Shown here piece by piece: positions 5,534 through 12,907 of a stretch of 21,469 bases of DNA. Source of the stretch: an uncultured Archangium sp. (GTDB lineage: Bacteria; Myxococcota; Myxococcia; Myxococcales; Myxococcaceae); NCBI GenBank assembly GCA_946479335.1, contig CAMLFP010000054.1:1-21469 (forward strand). The letters run 5' to 3'. The notes below the pieces were generated by a model. The model did not search any database. It was not told where the DNA came from and saw nothing but the letters and a program-made list of their open reading frames with translations. The translations under genes were made by a program, and so were the position numbers. How positions within the stretch are numbered: the first letter of the stretch is position 1; every line of letters begins with the position of its first letter.

Positions 5534-7621
5534 TCAGCGCAGCAGCGCCTTCGCTTCGGCGACGTGCGCGCCGTTGGGCTCCAGCTCGAGGTACTTCTGG
5601 ATCGCGGCGCGCCCCTGCTCGCGGTCGCCCTGATCGAAGTACAGCGTCGCCAGCAGCAGCTGCACGCGGCCATTCGCCGGCGCCAGCGCCAGCACCTTGT
5701 CCGCCGCCTCGCGCGCGCCCTTCGAGTCACCCGAGTCGTAGCGGGCCAGCCCCAGTTGGAGCCAGCCGTTGACCGATTCGGGCGCGTCGGCGACGACCTG
5801 CTCCAGCACGGTGATCGCCTTCTTGTACTCGCCGCGCTCGTAGAGCTGGCTGCCCAGCGCGAGGTTCTCCGACACATCCACCGCGGGGGCCGCGGGCTCT
5901 TCGACCGGCGCTGCCTCGGCGACGGGGGCCGCCTCGACCTTCGGCGCTGGCGGCGCGGCGACGATCACCGGCGCCGGTGTCTCTTTCGGCGTCTCCGCAG
6001 GGTTGAGTTCGAGCAGCGCGGTCACGCCCAGCAACGCGATGCCGCCGACGACGAACGGCCACACCGCGCGCCGCGACTTCACCGCGGGCGTGACCTCGTC
6101 ACTGACCGACCCGTCGACCTCGAACGACGCCTCCGCCGCCAGCGCCGCGTCGACGCGCGCGTCGGTCGTCGCCGGCTTCGCCAAGAACGTCACCTCCACG
6201 GGCGCCGACGCCGCCTGCCCGAAGAACGCCGCCTCTACCGCATCGAGCTCCGCGGGCTGCGCGGCGCCGACGTCAGCCACCACCTCGGGCGGGCGCGCTT
6301 CTGCGGCGTCGGGCGTGGAGACCTTGAGACGGCTCTCCTCGATCTCGCGCGACGGCGCGGCGCGCTCCTGCACCTGCATCGGCGTCGCGAAGGCCTCCAA
6401 CTGCTGCTGCACCTCGGGCGCGAGCCCCGTGGCCAACGCCTCAGGCACGGGGGCGCTGGTCCACTCTCCGGGCTCGGCCCCGAGCACCTCATCGCGTGCC
6501 GACACCGGCGCGTACCAATCTTCGGTGGCTTCGTCGGAGTCGTCCGCCGCGCGGATCTCCGCGCCCCCCGCGAAGAGCTGCTCCATCAACTCCTTCGCCT
6601 CGGTCGCCGGGGGCTCGAACAACCGGGGCATCGGCCGCAGCGTCACCAGCGCCTCATCGCCGCCCTGCGCGTGCGTGAGGACGCCCATCAGGAACAAGCG
6701 CGTGGCGGCCTCCAGCGTCACGCCTTCGGTCAACGGGCTGTCGAGCAGCACGCGCTCGACCGTGCGGTAGCCGTCGAACAGCCGCAGCACGGCGCCCACC
6801 TCATCGGGGAACGCGCCGACGTTCTTGAGCCGCGCGAAGTCGATCGCCAGCCGCGTCTCCAGCGGCAGCGATTTGAGCAGCGCGCGCTGCCACCGGCCGA
6901 GCCGCGGCACCACCACGTTCACCACCTCCTGGAGCCGGCAATTGAGCTCGACCTCGGCGCGCACCGGCTCCAGGGCCACGGTGTACGCGCCACGGGTCAG
7001 CGCGAGCGCACGCACCACGAGGTCGACGGAGGGCGCCAGCGCACCAAAGCGCGCGGTGACGATCTTCCCGGCGCGGAACTGCAGCACCGCGCGGCCGCCG
7101 GCCAACGTCAGGTGCCCCGACCGCGGCGTCGAGAGCAGCGCACGCAGCATCCGCTCCGGGGGGAGCGCCTCGGCGTCGAAGGTCACCACCGCGCCGCCGC
7201 GACGGGCCAGCTCCAGCTTCGCCAGCGCGGTCACGTCACGCGCGAAGGCCGGCTTGCGGATGATCTCGTCGACGCCCACCACCTCGGCCAGCGCCGCGTC
7301 GTTCTCGTCGGTGGCGGCGGCCAGGAGCAGCACTGGCACCCGCGCGAGCCGCTCGTCACCCCGCAGCGCCGCGACGAAGGTGTAGCCATCGTCAGTGCCC
7401 AGCGCCGACTCGAGGACGATCAGGTCGGGCGCGCGGCCGGTCAGCAACAGGTTCGCCTCCGCCGAGGTCCCGGCGCTCCACACCTCGAAGCCCTCGCGAC
7501 CGAGGGCGACGCTCACCACCGAGCGCGACGAGTCGTCGGGGTCGACGACCAGCACGAGGGGCCGGCCCGCCGCGGGCCGCGGGGAGTAGGTCTGGGAAGA
7601 CGGGGTCTGCAGGTGCGCCAT
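5534..7621 (-). CDS. Degenerate receiver, DUF4388 (PATAN), single TM and TPR protein
   Basis: The chosen ATG (7621) gives 695 residues and has GGAGG five bases upstream; a start at 7678 would add 19 residues and lacks that signal. Residues 21-138 form a response-regulator receiver fold, with acidic pocket VDPDD (26-30) and Lys123 in IIRKP. The phospho-acceptor position is Glu71 (LIVLES) and the switch Thr is replaced by Ala. Residues about 155-315 resemble DUF4388/PATAN (STPRSGHLTLAGG, FRAGKIVTARFG). A long acidic disordered stretch (about 335-515) leads to one membrane segment (518-537) and a Pro/Ala-rich linker. Three TPR-like units (about 584-682) form the C-terminus. The N-terminus should be cytoplasmic and the TPRs periplasmic. 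A scaffold or envelope-linked signalling role is inferred. It follows the PilZ-like gene by 53 bases. Confidence 0.8.
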   Translation of the reverse strand: MAHLQTPSSQTYSPRPAAGRPLVLVVDPDDSSRSVVSVALGREGFEVWSAGTSAEANLLLTGRAPDLIVLESALGTDDGYTFVAALRGDERLARVPVLLLAAATDENDAALAEVVGVDEIIRKPAFARDVTALAKLELARRGGAVVTFDAEALPPERMLRALLSTPRSGHLTLAGGRAVLQFRAGKIVTARFGALAPSVDLVVRALALTRGAYTVALEPVRAEVELNCRLQEVVNVVVPRLGRWQRALLKSLPLETRLAIDFARLKNVGAFPDEVGAVLRLFDGYRTVERVLLDSPLTEGVTLEAATRLFLMGVLTHAQGGDEALVTLRPMPRLFEPPATEAKELMEQLFAGGAEIRAADDSDEATEDWYAPVSARDEVLGAEPGEWTSAPVPEALATGLAPEVQQQLEAFATPMQVQERAAPSREIEESRLKVSTPDAAEARPPEVVADVGAAQPAELDAVEAAFFGQAASAPVEVTFLAKPATTDARVDAALAAEASFEVDGSVSDEVTPAVKSRRAVWPFVVGGIALLGVTALLELNPAETPKETPAPVIVAAPPAPKVEAAPVAEAAPVEEPAAPAVDVSENLALGSQLYERGEYKKAITVLEQVVADAPESVNGWLQLGLARYDSGDSKGAREAADKVLALAPANGRVQLLLATLYFDQGDREQGRAAIQKYLELEPNGAHVAEAKALLR

Positions 7622-7674
7622 GTGAGCCTCCGTGTGATGGCGGCTCCGTGCATAACGCCGGCGGACGGCGGGAT

Positions 7675-8046
7675 TCAAACCTCGAGAGGAACAAATTCGC
7701 GCATTTCGAGAGCCGGGAGCGCGACGGTGCCAAATTCCCCGAGGAGCGTCTGGCCGAGGAGCTGGAGATCTTCGGGCGCGACCTCCTCGAAGGTCAGCAC
7801 CCAGCCGCGCGGGGTCTGCCGGGCGGCGCAGCGGGCCTTGAACATCTTTTCGCGCGCGGGGAGCGAGAGGAACAGCGCTACCTCGGCGACGAACGGGCTG
7901 GTGCAGGCGACGGGCAGCAGCGCGCCGCGCACCGAGAGCTCCAGGCCGCGGCCGAGCGTCGAACAGCCGCGCGATTCGACGAACCAGTCGACGTCGAGGT
8001 GAAACCGCGGGTACCGCCTCCCCTGTTTCGTCGTCGCACGGGTCAT
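7675..8046 (-). CDS. PilZ-like domain protein
   Basis: This 123-residue protein has the layout of a stand-alone PilZ domain, which binds cyclic di-GMP. The N-terminal basic motif is GRRYPRFHLDVDW (residues 9-21), matching the RxxxR element. The second motif is LSVRGALL, where the usual (D/N)xSxxG is ELSVRG, so the first position is Glu. The remainder is beta-rich, consistent with a PilZ barrel. The Glu substitution leaves ligand binding uncertain. The ATG is the only plausible start before the conserved motif, and its Shine-Dalgarno is poor. It lies upstream of the receiver/TPR gene on the same strand and is probably co-transcribed with it. Confidence 0.7.
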   Translation of the reverse strand: MTRATTKQGRRYPRFHLDVDWFVESRGCSTLGRGLELSVRGALLPVACTSPFVAEVALFLSLPAREKMFKARCAARQTPRGWVLTFEEVAPEDLQLLGQTLLGEFGTVALPALEMREFVPLEV

Positions 8047-8105
8047 GGGTGAAAGCCTGTAGCGCCCTGTTGCCGAGTCAAAAAAAGTGATGTGGGCCGG
8101 GCACC

Positions 8106-8134
8106 TTGACTTGGGGGAGCGCCTTGCCTACAGG
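8106..8134 (+). promoter_or_regulatory. Candidate housekeeping promoter of the rpsF operon
   Basis: A -35 hexamer TTGACT (8106-8111) and a -10-like TACAGG (8129-8134) are 17 bases apart, the preferred spacing for a primary sigma factor. An inverted repeat GCGCCT/AGGCGC (8119-8124 and 8132-8137) overlaps the spacer and the -10. Transcription would begin near 8141 and leave a leader of about 75 bases before rpsF. Confidence 0.5.
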
Positions 8135-8156
8135 CGCCCGGCCTTCGAGTGATCGA

Positions 8157-8208
8157 GGGTGCACCAACCCCGCTCACCACATTCCGTGGCTGGGCAGAAC
8201 CCAAGGGG
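8157..8208 (+). promoter_or_regulatory. Possible autoregulatory leader of rpsF
   Basis: The leader can form CCAC (8177-8180)/GTGG (8186-8189) around ATTCC, enclosed by CCCC (8168-8171) pairing with GGGG (8205-8208), which is the Shine-Dalgarno region of rpsF. An alternative hairpin GGGT (8157-8160)/ACCC (8167-8170) competes for the same C-run. S6:S18-binding leaders that sequester the rpsF ribosome site and carry a conserved CCG are known in many bacteria. A CCG occurs here at 8184-8186, but I cannot show that it is in the right context. Confidence 0.3.
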
Positions 8209-8215
8209 CAACAAC

Positions 8216-8671
8216 ATGGCAGAAGCAGCAAAGGCCGCAGCGAAGCTGCGCGAGTACGAGACGGTCTTCCTCGTGAAGCCCGACCTCACCGATGAGAACG
8301 TCGAGAAGGTGAAGGAGAAGGTCCGCACGATCGTGGGCCGCGACGGGGGCAAGTTCCTCCGCTTCACCATCTGGGGCAAGAAGAAGACGATGTACCCCGT
8401 CGCGAAGCAGCCGCGGGCGATCTACATCCACGCCCACTACCTGGGCGGCAACGCGCTGGTGGCCGAAGTCGAGCGCAACCTGCGCATCGCCGAAGAGGTC
8501 AGCCGCTTCATGAGCAAGCGCCTCTCTGACGTGACCGACGCCGAGAAGTTCCAGCCGCAGGAAGACCTCAAGCTCTCCGGCGACGTGGACGACAACAAGC
8601 CCTTCGGTGGCGCCGAGCGCGACAACTTCGGCGGCTTCGACGACGACATGGGCGACGACTACAGCGCCTGA
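8216..8671 (+). CDS. rpsF: 30S ribosomal protein S6
   Basis: S6 binds the central domain of 16S rRNA together with S18. The protein has 151 residues: LREYETVFLVKPDLTDE (residues 11-27) is the first strand and helix, and FTIWGKKKTMYPV and the IYIHAHYLGG strand complete the fold. Beyond about residue 105 there is an Asp/Gly-rich tail (GDVDDNKPFGG to GDDYSA), longer than in E. coli S6 before modification. The ATG at 8216 has AAGGGG seven bases upstream; the longer in-frame start at 8159 would add 19 unrelated residues. It is the first gene of rpsF-rpsR-rplI. Confidence 0.95.
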   Translation: MAEAAKAAAKLREYETVFLVKPDLTDENVEKVKEKVRTIVGRDGGKFLRFTIWGKKKTMYPVAKQPRAIYIHAHYLGGNALVAEVERNLRIAEEVSRFMSKRLSDVTDAEKFQPQEDLKLSGDVDDNKPFGGAERDNFGGFDDDMGDDYSA

Positions 8672-8689
8672 TCGAAAGGAACGACTTCA

Positions 8690-8998
8690 ATGACTCAAGT
8701 GACTGCTGAAAAGAAGAGCCGCGCTCCGCGTGGCGACGAAGGTGACATGGAGGGCGGCGACGAGAAGCGCGGTGGCCGCGGCTTCAACCGTCGCAAGGTG
8801 TGCCGTTTCTGCGCCGACAAGAACGCGAAGGTCGACTTCAAGGACCAGTCGACCCTCAAGTACTTCGTCACCGAGCGCGGCAAGATCATCCCCCGCCGCA
8901 TCTCGGGCAACTGCGCGCTGCACCAGCGTGCGGTGGCCAAGGCCGTCAAGCAGGCGCGCGGCCTGGCGCTCATCCCCTACCTCGTGCTGGCGAGCTGA
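8690..8998 (+). CDS. rpsR: 30S ribosomal protein S18, zinc-ligand type
   Basis: The 102-residue protein contains the S18 core [19 protein letters not shown] and the C-terminal [14 protein letters not shown]. Four potential zinc ligands are present, Cys38, Cys41, Cys75 and His78 (KVCRFC and GNCALH), which makes this the C+ form. An N-terminal extension of about 30 charged, Gly-rich residues precedes the core. GAAAGGA at 8674-8680 serves as ribosome-binding site. The gene starts 18 bases after rpsF and S18 partners S6 in the ribosome. Confidence 0.95.
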   Translation: MTQVTAEKKSRAPRGDEGDMEGGDEKRGGRGFNRRKVCRFCADKNAKVDFKDQSTLKYFVTERGKIIPRRISGNCALHQRAVAKAVKQARGLALIPYLVLAS

Positions 8999-9002
8999 AG
9001 AC

Positions 9003-9458
9003 ATGAAAGTCATTCTCCGCGAAGACGTGTACAACCTCGGGAAGTCGGGCGAGCTGGTGACCGTGAAAGACGGTTACGCGCGCAACTTCCTGCTGCCCCG
9101 CAACCTCGCCCTCCTGGCCTCGGCGGCCAACGTGCACCAGCTGGAGCACGAGAAGAAGGTCATCGAGCTCCGCCAGGCGAAGCTGATGGGCACCGCCAAG
9201 GAAGACGCCAAGAAGCTCGAGGGTGTGAAGGTCACCATCAAGCGCAAGGTCGGCGATCAAGACAAGCTGTTCGGATCGGTCACGGCGCTCGACATCGCCG
9301 AGGCGCTGGCCGCGGCGGGTCACAAGCTGGAGCGCCGCAAGATCCACCTCCTCGAGCCCATCAAGGCCATCGGGAGCTTCCCCGTCGAGCTGCGCCTGCA
9401 CCCTGCGGTGACGGCGACGGTGACGGTGAACGTCGAAGGCGAGACGGCCTCCGCGTAA
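9003..9458 (+). CDS. rplI: 50S ribosomal protein L9
   Basis: The protein has 151 residues, near the usual length. The N-terminal signature MKVILREDVYNLGKSGELV and the GYARNFLLPRNLA motif (residues 25-37) identify L9. A long connecting helix (HQLEHEKKVIELRQAK onward) leads to the C-terminal domain with LFGSVTALDIAEAL. The ATG begins four bases after the rpsR stop, so coupled translation is likely; the Shine-Dalgarno is weak. It is the last gene before the intrinsic terminator. Confidence 0.96.
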   Translation: MKVILREDVYNLGKSGELVTVKDGYARNFLLPRNLALLASAANVHQLEHEKKVIELRQAKLMGTAKEDAKKLEGVKVTIKRKVGDQDKLFGSVTALDIAEALAAAGHKLERRKIHLLEPIKAIGSFPVELRLHPAVTATVTVNVEGETASA

Positions 9459-9480
9459 GCGACCGCTCGTTTTTCTCCAG

Positions 9481-9526
9481 CCGCGCTCCTTCGTTTCTGC
9501 GAAACGTCGGAGCGCGGTTTTCTTTT
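9481..9526 (+). terminator. Intrinsic terminator after rplI
   Basis: A perfect 9-base stem CCGCGCTCC (9481-9489)/GGAGCGCGG (9509-9517) encloses a second perfect stem CGTTTC (9492-9497)/GAAACG (9501-9506) with a TGC loop. It is followed directly by TTTTCTTTT (9518-9526). It should end the ribosomal operon and separate it from dnaB, although dnaB begins only 17 bases later and needs either readthrough or its own promoter. Confidence 0.9.
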
Positions 9527-9543
9527 GTCTTGGGAGCACGTGA

Positions 9544-10911
9544 ATGACCACCCTCGCCTCTTTCCAGGACGTGGCCGCCGAGCGCGCGGTGCTGGGCAGC
9601 GTGCTGCAAGACAACTCGGTGCTCAGCAACGTGCAGGAGATCATCTCCGCCGATGACTTCTCCATCCCCGCGCACGCGGAGATCTTCCGCGCGTTCACGG
9701 TCATCGATCAGCGCAGCGAGAAGATCGACCTCGTCACCGTCGCCGAGCAGCTGAAGGTCGACGGGAAGCTGCAGGTCGCGGGCGGCCCGGCGTACATCGC
9801 GCAGCTCAACGAAGCTGTGCCCTTCGCGGAGAACGCGGTCGAGTACGCGCGCATCATCAAGAACCAGTCGACGCGGCGGCTGCTGGCGTCGGCGGGCAAG
9901 GAGATCCTCGAGCTGGCGAGCCAGGACGCGGGCGACGTCATCGAGCTGCTCGATGAGGCCGAGCGCAAGGTCTTCAACATCGCCGAGAAGCGCCGCGCGG
10001 GTGACCTGCGGCCGATGTCAGACCTGATGGGCGAGGCGTTGGATCTCCTCGACACCATGAAGAAGAACGGCGGCGGCATCACCGGCGTGCCGTCGGGCTT
10101 CGTCGATCTCGACAACCAGCTGACCGGCTTCCACGGCGGCGAGCTCATCATCCTCGCGGCGCGCCCCGGCATCGGGAAGACGTCGCTGGCGATGAACTTC
10201 GCCCTGCACGTCGCGAACAAGGAGAAGCTCCCGGTCGCGGTGTTCTCGCTCGAAATGCCGTCGGTGCAGCTGATCACCCGTCTGCTCGCGACCCACGCGA
10301 AGATCGACATGAAGAAGCTGCGCGGCGGCCGGCTCTCGGGCGCCGAAGAAGAGCGCATCTCCGAGGCCGCGAACGAGCTCTTCCAGTGCAAGTTCTACGT
10401 CGATGACTCCGGTGGCCTGAGCTCGTTCGACCTGCGCGCCAAGGCCCGCCGGTTGGTGCAGCGCGAAGGCAAGCTGGGGCTGATCGTCATCGACTACCTG
10501 CAGCTGATGCACCAGAAGGGCAAGGTCGAGAGCCGTCAGCTGGAGGTCGCGGAGATCTCCCGCGCGCTCAAGCAGCTGGCGAAGGAGCTCGACGTGCCGA
10601 TCATCGCGCTCTCGCAGCTCAATCGAAAAGTCGAGGAGCGCAAGGGCGGCAAGCCGATGCTCTCCGACCTCCGCGAGTCGGGCGCCATCGAGCAGGACGC
10701 CGACGTGATCATGTTCATCCACCGCGAGACGAACGACGACGAAGGCGCGCCGCCGCCGTCGGGCGACGCGAACAACATCATCCCCGTGGAGCTGATCGTC
10801 GCCAAGCAGCGCAACGGCCCGGTGGGCAGCATCGACCTGGTGTTCTTGAGCGCGTACACCCGCTTCGAGAGCCGCATCCGCGACTGGCAAGGCGACGGAG
10901 GCCCGCAATGA
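9544..10911 (+). CDS. dnaB: Replicative DNA helicase DnaB
   Basis: DnaB is the hexameric 5'-3' helicase at the replication fork. The 455-residue protein shows the N-terminal collar domain (EAERAVLGSVL-type start near residue 12, PAHAEIFRAF at 42-51), the linker, and the RecA-like C-terminal domain. That domain carries Walker A ARPGIGKTS (206-214), LEMP (236-239), Walker B LIVIDYLQLM (313-322) and SQLNRKVEER (357-366), followed by SDLRESGAIEQDAD. No intein interrupts these motifs. GGGAG seven bases before the ATG supports the start. The gene follows the ribosomal operon as in many bacteria. Its TGA overlaps the ATG of the next gene (ATGA). Confidence 0.97.
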   Translation: MTTLASFQDVAAERAVLGSVLQDNSVLSNVQEIISADDFSIPAHAEIFRAFTVIDQRSEKIDLVTVAEQLKVDGKLQVAGGPAYIAQLNEAVPFAENAVEYARIIKNQSTRRLLASAGKEILELASQDAGDVIELLDEAERKVFNIAEKRRAGDLRPMSDLMGEALDLLDTMKKNGGGITGVPSGFVDLDNQLTGFHGGELIILAARPGIGKTSLAMNFALHVANKEKLPVAVFSLEMPSVQLITRLLATHAKIDMKKLRGGRLSGAEEERISEAANELFQCKFYVDDSGGLSSFDLRAKARRLVQREGKLGLIVIDYLQLMHQKGKVESRQLEVAEISRALKQLAKELDVPIIALSQLNRKVEERKGGKPMLSDLRESGAIEQDADVIMFIHRETNDDEGAPPPSGDANNIIPVELIVAKQRNGPVGSIDLVFLSAYTRFESRIRDWQGDGGPQ

Positions 10912-11828
10912 AGACGCTGCTTCGCGTGCTGGTGGCGATCGGGGTGCTGATCGCCCTCGCCTGGTACCCGCTCCTCCGCAGCTCGCCGTCGCCGGTGCCC
11001 GGAGCGTTCGTGGTCGATCTCGACGGCCTGCGGAAGATCGCCGACGCGCCGACGGAAGAGCTGCCGACCTCGGTGCGTTCGCTCGACATCGCCGTCGGCG
11101 ACATGCCGAAGTTCGGCGCCGTGGCTGGAGAGGGCCTGGGCAGCTGGCCGGCCATCTACACCTCGTTCCAGGTGGTCACTCCCGACGCCGGCACGGTGAT
11201 CGTCGACGCCGCGTTCTCGCGCGAGGGCTCGAAGCCGCTGCAGGCGCTCATCACCACCTTCTCCGATGACGCGTTCGCGAAGCTGGAGAAGGCGATGCTG
11301 AACGCGTCAGCGATCGTCATCACCCACGAGCACCTCGATCACCTCGGCGGCATCGTGCAGTCGAAGCACTTCGCCGAGTACGTGCAGGGCAAGGCGCTGT
11401 TGACGAAGACCCAGGTCGACTGGGCGCAGCAAGACCCGCGCACCCTGCTCTCGCTCGAGAACGCGAAGACCATCAAGACCTTCGACTACGAGAAGCTCTA
11501 CCGCGTGGCGCCGGGCGTGGCGCTGCAGAAGGCCCCCGGTCACAGCCCCGGCTCGGAGCTGGTCTACGTGCGCACCGCCGACGGGCACGAGCTGCTCTTC
11601 GTGGGCGACATCGCGTGGAACGAGGAGAGCCTCCGGGTGATGAAGATGCGCCCGCTGCTGGCCAGCCTGGGCCTCCAGGAGGACCGCCAGGCGGTCATCG
11701 ACGAGCTGGCGGCCATCAAGGCGGTGAAAGAAGCCAACCCGAAGCTGACCATCGTCGTCGCTCATGACGGTGAGAATTTGAAGCGCGCGATCGCCGACGG
11801 TGCGGTGACGGAAGGCTTCGTGGAGTGA
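10908..11828 (+). CDS. Membrane-anchored metallo-beta-lactamase-fold hydrolase
   Basis: The protein has 306 residues with an N-terminal hydrophobic anchor (about 5-23) and no lipobox. The zinc-binding HxHxDH motif is HEHLDH at 140-145. The other likely ligands are His212 in PGHSPGS, Asp234 in FVGDIAW and His286 in VVAHD, so the site appears complete for two metals. This fits the MBL-fold hydrolase superfamily, whose substrates range from thioesters and lactones to phosphodiesters; the substrate here cannot be read from the sequence. The catalytic domain is probably periplasmic. The start overlaps the dnaB stop by four bases and uses a GGAGG inside dnaB (10897-10901). Confidence 0.85.
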   Translation: MKTLLRVLVAIGVLIALAWYPLLRSSPSPVPGAFVVDLDGLRKIADAPTEELPTSVRSLDIAVGDMPKFGAVAGEGLGSWPAIYTSFQVVTPDAGTVIVDAAFSREGSKPLQALITTFSDDAFAKLEKAMLNASAIVITHEHLDHLGGIVQSKHFAEYVQGKALLTKTQVDWAQQDPRTLLSLENAKTIKTFDYEKLYRVAPGVALQKAPGHSPGSELVYVRTADGHELLFVGDIAWNEESLRVMKMRPLLASLGLQEDRQAVIDELAAIKAVKEANPKLTIVVAHDGENLKRAIADGAVTEGFVE

Positions 11829-11844
11829 TAGGGCCTGCCGGGCA

Positions 11845-12894
11845 ATGACTGTCCCGGCGATCACAGACCCTCGAGCGGTGCCCACCTACGCACCGACGGC
11901 CTTCCAGAAGTGGGTGGAGTCGATGTTGGTCGACCCGCGCGACGCGGTGTTCTTCCGCCTCTGGCTGCGGCACGCGCTGTTGATGGTGCCGCTGATCACC
12001 GTCGGTTACGTGTACTTCTCGTGGTGGTGGGCGCCGGTGCTGTGGGCCGTGCAGCTGGCGTGGCTCGCGCCGCCGACGATCTTGATGCTCCACTGCACGA
12101 TGCACCGGCCGTTCATCAAGGCGCCGCGGTGGCTGAACCGCGTCATCCCCTTCACGTGCAGCCTGATGTTCGGCATCCCCACCGGGTACGCGGAGCACCA
12201 CGTCGGCATGCACCACGTGGAGAACAACCTCCGCAACGACCTGTCGTCGACCATGCGCTACCAGCGCGACAGCTTCATCGACTGGCTGGCGTACTTCGGG
12301 CGCTTCCTCTTCCTCACGCACATCGACCTGACGAAGTACTTCCTGCGCAAGCACCGCCCGGCGATGGCGCAGCGCGCGCTGACCGGTGACGCGTTGCACG
12401 TGCTGTTCATCATCGCGATGTGCTTCGTGAACTGGCGCGCGACGCTGGTGGCCTTCGTGGTGCCGTACTTCTTCATCCGCGCGGCGATGATGATCGGCAA
12501 CTGGGGCCAGCACGCCTTCGTCGACCCCACGCGGCCGGGCGACTCGTACGTGAACTCCGTGACGTGGATCAACACGCCCTACAACCAGCGCTGCTTCAAC
12601 GACGGGTACCACATCGGCCACCACGTGAAGCAGAGCCGCCACTGGGCGGAGATGCCGCAGGACTTCCTCGACAACCTCGATCGCTACGCGAAGGAAGGCT
12701 GCGTGGTCTTCGAGGGCCTCGACAACTTCACCACCGCGATCCTCCTCTTCGTGAAGGGCTACCCGACGCTGGCGAAGCACTTCGTGCGGCTGCCCGGCGA
12801 CGAGCGCACCGACGCGGAGATCATCGAGTTCCTCAAGAGCCGCACCACGCGCATCCCCGATGAAGTCCCCGAGGGCGCCGTGATGAACGCCTGA
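11845..12894 (+). CDS. Membrane fatty-acid-desaturase-like diiron protein
   Basis: The protein has 349 residues. The three His boxes of membrane desaturases/hydroxylases are present: HCTMH (83-87), HHVGMHH (118-124) and HIGHH (256-260), with extra His in GNWGQHAF. Hydrophobic segments lie at about 41-58, 62-80, 98-112 and 182-210, placing the His boxes on the cytoplasmic face. Fatty acyl chains are the likely substrate, but a hydroxylase or a carotenoid or sphingolipid desaturase is also possible. The ATG lies 16 bases after the MBL gene, with a weak Shine-Dalgarno. It probably belongs to the dnaB-led operon. Confidence 0.8.
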   Translation: MTVPAITDPRAVPTYAPTAFQKWVESMLVDPRDAVFFRLWLRHALLMVPLITVGYVYFSWWWAPVLWAVQLAWLAPPTILMLHCTMHRPFIKAPRWLNRVIPFTCSLMFGIPTGYAEHHVGMHHVENNLRNDLSSTMRYQRDSFIDWLAYFGRFLFLTHIDLTKYFLRKHRPAMAQRALTGDALHVLFIIAMCFVNWRATLVAFVVPYFFIRAAMMIGNWGQHAFVDPTRPGDSYVNSVTWINTPYNQRCFNDGYHIGHHVKQSRHWAEMPQDFLDNLDRYAKEGCVVFEGLDNFTTAILLFVKGYPTLAKHFVRLPGDERTDAEIIEFLKSRTTRIPDEVPEGAVMNA

Positions 12895-12907
12895 TACGGT
12901 TGGCCGC

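Noticed and set aside
5513..5543. CTGCGC/GCGCAG inverted repeat plus A/T run between ruvC and the receiver/TPR gene as a terminator
   Set aside because: The T-run (minus strand) lies inside the loop rather than after the stem, and the loop is about 20 bases.
5564..8002. 812-codon open frame on the plus strand
   Set aside because: It mirrors the receiver/DUF4388/TPR gene. The product is Arg/His/Leu-rich without domains, whereas the minus frame has recognisable domains and a ribosome site.
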